31,858 nucleotides of DNA. Origin: a virus. A program made the position numbers and the translations under genes. The stretch covers positions 1 to 31,858 of IMG/VR virus record IMGVR_UViG_3300009176_000059; one strand, given 5' to 3'. Shown here piece after piece: positions 29,816 to 31,858 of the stretch (the first letter of the stretch is position 1; the number at the start of each line of letters is the position of its first letter). Under the pieces are notes generated by a model. It had not been told where the DNA came from and ran no database searches. It saw only the letters and a program-made list of their open reading frames with translations.

Positions 29816-30655
29816 CTATCCTCTCAGTTGCCGGCGTGGAATCACCGCCGGTTTTGGTGCTATGGGAAAGTGCACGGATGCGGAGGCTGCGGGCGGTGCT
29901 AGGCTGCGCCGCGCTATCGGGGCGACCGGAGGGAGCGCCCGCCGCCCGACCGGCTGTGGCGCATCCGGAGCCTTGCCGTTTGCCGCATTCTCCAATGCCG
30001 CCGCCGCGCGAGCCGGCGACGGTATCTCATTCACGATATTGGACGCCAGAGCGAGGATCACTTGTGCTGCCTCGCTCAACTCGTATGACCACGAATGGTT
30101 GGGGTGCGCATCTGCCAGCGCCTTGTACTTGCGTACGAGATCGAATGGGTTGGCTGGTGACATACTTTGGTTCCTCGAAAACATCACCTGATAGGCGACG
30201 ATTTCACGCTTGGGGTTGCGTCCGATGATGATATCACCTTCGCGGCTTGCTGCTGCTCTCACAGCACTCCAGTCGGTGAACGGTCCATGTTGTAGTTTGC
30301 CTCTCGACCATACGGTCCAGTTGGTGACTAGGTTTGTCATATTCTCATACGGCAGCGAGCCGATGCCCCATGTTAGGTGCTTGGCGAAGTTGTCCCACGG
30401 CAAGCCGTTGAGATGTAGCGGACGCACACCGTTGACACGACGCCCGGTGAACGACGATGCGATCAGCGAGTCGAGATAGAACTCAGCCTTGCGTGGTCCC
30501 GACTGCAAGATCACAGTACCATAGCCGTCCTTGTCCCACCATGGATTTATCAGTTGCTTGCTGCGCTTGCGCCGGATGTGACCGTACGAGCTGACTTCAT
30601 ATGGCCAGCCCTGTACTGTCAGCCACACCTCGGTCTTGACGAGGCGCCTCTGCAT
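29816..30655 (-). CDS. NUMOD4/HNH-like protein with R-R-x-L tail, probably domesticated
   Basis: The 279-residue protein opens with EVWLTVQGWPYEVSSYGHIRR, followed by LINPWWDKDGYGTVILQ. This is the NUMOD4 pattern found in front of HNH nucleases. LDSLIASSFTG and LHLNGLPWDNFAKHLTWG follow in the position of an HNH core. The first His of the usual HxxLVA stretch is replaced by a different residue, so catalysis is doubtful. Residues about 100-215 are a further unassigned domain. The last 60 residues are disordered and hold GRRALPP, ARRSLAPP and a terminal IPRRQLRG. It sits between the clamp and small genes, unlike a free mobile element. Confidence 0.72.
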   Translation of the reverse strand: MQRRLVKTEVWLTVQGWPYEVSSYGHIRRKRSKQLINPWWDKDGYGTVILQSGPRKAEFYLDSLIASSFTGRRVNGVRPLHLNGLPWDNFAKHLTWGIGSLPYENMTNLVTNWTVWSRGKLQHGPFTDWSAVRAAASREGDIIIGRNPKREIVAYQVMFSRNQSMSPANPFDLVRKYKALADAHPNHSWSYELSEAAQVILALASNIVNEIPSPARAAAALENAANGKAPDAPQPVGRRALPPVAPIARRSLAPPAASASVHFPIAPKPAVIPRRQLRG

Positions 30656-30658
30656 TTG

Positions 30659-31726
30659 CTATCTCGATGTGCCAGAGATGAGATACCGAAAGCCGCTGTT
30701 GGAGCCTGTCAAGATCATAACGTTGCGGTCCACATAGTCCAGCACGATGCTGTCGATGTAGCTCAGTGCGCGTGCCACCTTGGATGCTGACAACGGAACC
30801 GGCTCGATGTCTGGCACGCCGGTCAGTTCCTCCGACAATATAAACTCCTCTGACTCCGACGTGCCTTCCTGGAATGAGAGGTTGAGGCAACCATCCGATG
30901 CAGCCACCAACACGCGAGCGTGGCGCTTGTTCTCAGTCAGCGCATTGGCACGCCGGACGAATGCTGCGATGCGATCCTGTGGTATGCGTGCCACGATATC
31001 GCTGCCGCTGTATTCCTCGACAATATCCTTGATCGGCGTGTCCAACGTGAGCGCCGGAACCTGTCGCACGTAGCACGCCAACTGCTCCGACTGGTAGATC
31101 ACGCCGTTGTTGCCGAACTCCAGCGTGCCATCGTCATCAATGATCGCACCAAGCAGTTCCGATCCGGGTGGTGGCAGAGTCACCAGTTCGGGTACTCCAG
31201 CGATGCGGCGGTTCGATGTGGCTGACGATACGGTGGTGTTGTCGGTGGAGCAGACCAACACGCCTTTCTTGTCATTGTAGATCGTGACGCCATAGACACC
31301 GGCAGCACCGAGCGCCGCGCTGTCGCACGACAACGCGCCGAAGTCCAGCATATGCCCTAGCAGCTTGTTCGCCTTGACGGGTGTGCCGATCTGCTCCGGT
31401 GGTATGCCGGGCACTTCCTTGATTTCCATGATGGCGAGTTTGCCGCTGGCTGGTCCGCACGTCCACATCACTGAGCCGTCCTTCTGTGACAGCTTCAGTT
31501 CCTCATTCGGTGGCAGCGAGGATACGATGGAGAGAAATGACAGTGCGTCGATGTAGACAGGATGATCGACCCCTATCTCCATGTATGCTTCGAGCACGGC
31601 AAACGATGAACAGCCTTTCACCTTATCAGGTGATAGTTCGATGGCGCGATACATAGGTGCTGCTGCGGTGCGCGAGACGATGTGCTTGAACGGCGTGAGA
31701 CGAGCAGCGAGTTTGTTGCTCAACAT
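30659..31726 (-). CDS. DnaN-like sliding clamp (probable)
   Basis: The 355-residue protein shows a three-domain repetitive pattern of strands and helices typical of bacterial beta clamps. The clearest part is the end: VPLSASKVARALSYIDS, then VLDYVDRNVMILTG and FRYLISG. This matches the last domain of DnaN, where a similar YLI segment lies near the C-terminus. The length is close to the usual 365-380 residues. It would encircle DNA and tether the polymerase, loaded by the AAA+ protein at 19001-19936. AGAGGGGA precedes ATG 31726. The N-terminal domains are divergent, so the call relies on the C-terminus and context. Confidence 0.72.
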   Translation of the reverse strand: MLSNKLAARLTPFKHIVSRTAAAPMYRAIELSPDKVKGCSSFAVLEAYMEIGVDHPVYIDALSFLSIVSSLPPNEELKLSQKDGSVMWTCGPASGKLAIMEIKEVPGIPPEQIGTPVKANKLLGHMLDFGALSCDSAALGAAGVYGVTIYNDKKGVLVCSTDNTTVSSATSNRRIAGVPELVTLPPPGSELLGAIIDDDGTLEFGNNGVIYQSEQLACYVRQVPALTLDTPIKDIVEEYSGSDIVARIPQDRIAAFVRRANALTENKRHARVLVAASDGCLNLSFQEGTSESEEFILSEELTGVPDIEPVPLSASKVARALSYIDSIVLDYVDRNVMILTGSNSGFRYLISGTSR

Positions 31727-31767
31727 AAGACTTCCCCTCTTGGTTGGAACGGAAGCCTATATACGAA

Positions 31768-31795
31768 AACGCCGGAGCGATGACGCCCCGGCGTT
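31768..31795 (-). terminator. Intrinsic terminator upstream of the clamp gene
   Basis: On the minus strand AACGCCGG pairs with CCGGCGTT and the stem can extend by GCG/CGC to a TCAT loop. It is followed by four U residues including those of the stem foot. It would end an upstream unit lying mainly beyond the window. The 63 bases beyond it (31796-31858) hold stops in the minus frames and no callable gene. Confidence 0.75.
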
Positions 31796-31858
31796 CCGTG
31801 TCAAGCCGAATTGTGTTGAAAGATGACTACTTCCAGTGTCCTAGATTCTTGACAGTCT

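Noticed and set aside
31799-31804. TTGACA on the minus strand upstream of the clamp gene
   Set aside because: No TATAAT-like box follows at 16-18 bases; the spacing falls inside the terminator stem.

Overview
The window looks like a stretch of a double-stranded DNA phage genome, most likely a large lytic tailed phage of a GC-rich proteobacterium. About forty genes lie on the minus strand, most of them abutting or overlapping by 1 to 8 bases, and I support no gene on the plus strand. The contents are a phage replication, recombination and nucleotide-metabolism set plus many very small genes. A DUF805 membrane protein, a clan AA aspartic protease with a signal peptide, a DUF2493 protein and a histone-H1-like protein weakly suggest an alphaproteobacterial host or a similar one. 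This host guess is inference.

Transcription runs from high to low coordinates. From 31.8 to 19.0 kb: a terminator of an upstream unit, a DnaN-like sliding clamp, a NUMOD4/HNH-like protein, four tiny genes, a class II ribonucleotide reductase, a family A DNA polymerase fused to a family 4 uracil-DNA glycosylase, a DUF2493/SLOG protein, two beta-class DNA methyltransferases with an AT-rich GIY-YIG nuclease between them, and a clamp loader. From 19.0 to 9.0 kb: a UvsY-like mediator, a gp32-like SSB, a RecA/UvsX recombinase, a HAD phosphatase, a PD-(D/E)XK nuclease, the SbcD/gp47 and SbcC/gp46 pair, a DnaB-like helicase and an SNF2-type helicase. The chemistry resembles T4 recombination-dependent replication, but the polymerase and clamp are of bacterial type. 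No primase was recognised.

From 9.0 to 7.4 kb there is a gene-free stretch of about 700 bases. It holds a strong sigma70-type promoter and a roughly 460-base leader with five inverted repeats, two of which share a conserved core inside different stems. The leader feeds a separately terminated gene for a histone-H1-like basic protein. From 7.4 to 0 kb are mostly small unrecognised genes. Among them is a three-gene envelope cassette (secreted aspartic protease, small membrane protein, DUF805 protein) bracketed by two copies of a 58-60 base palindromic element.

The most interesting cross-cutting observation is a short motif, roughly P-x-R-R-x-[L/M/I], in disordered tails of about eight otherwise unrelated proteins (SSB, SNF2 helicase, nuclease, UvsY-like, methyltransferase, DUF2493, HNH-like and one unknown). 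It often lies in the last eight residues. This could be a docking signal for a shared partner or compartment. Other points worth attention are the structured leader, the glycosylase-polymerase fusion with altered catalytic motifs, and the repeat-bracketed envelope cassette.
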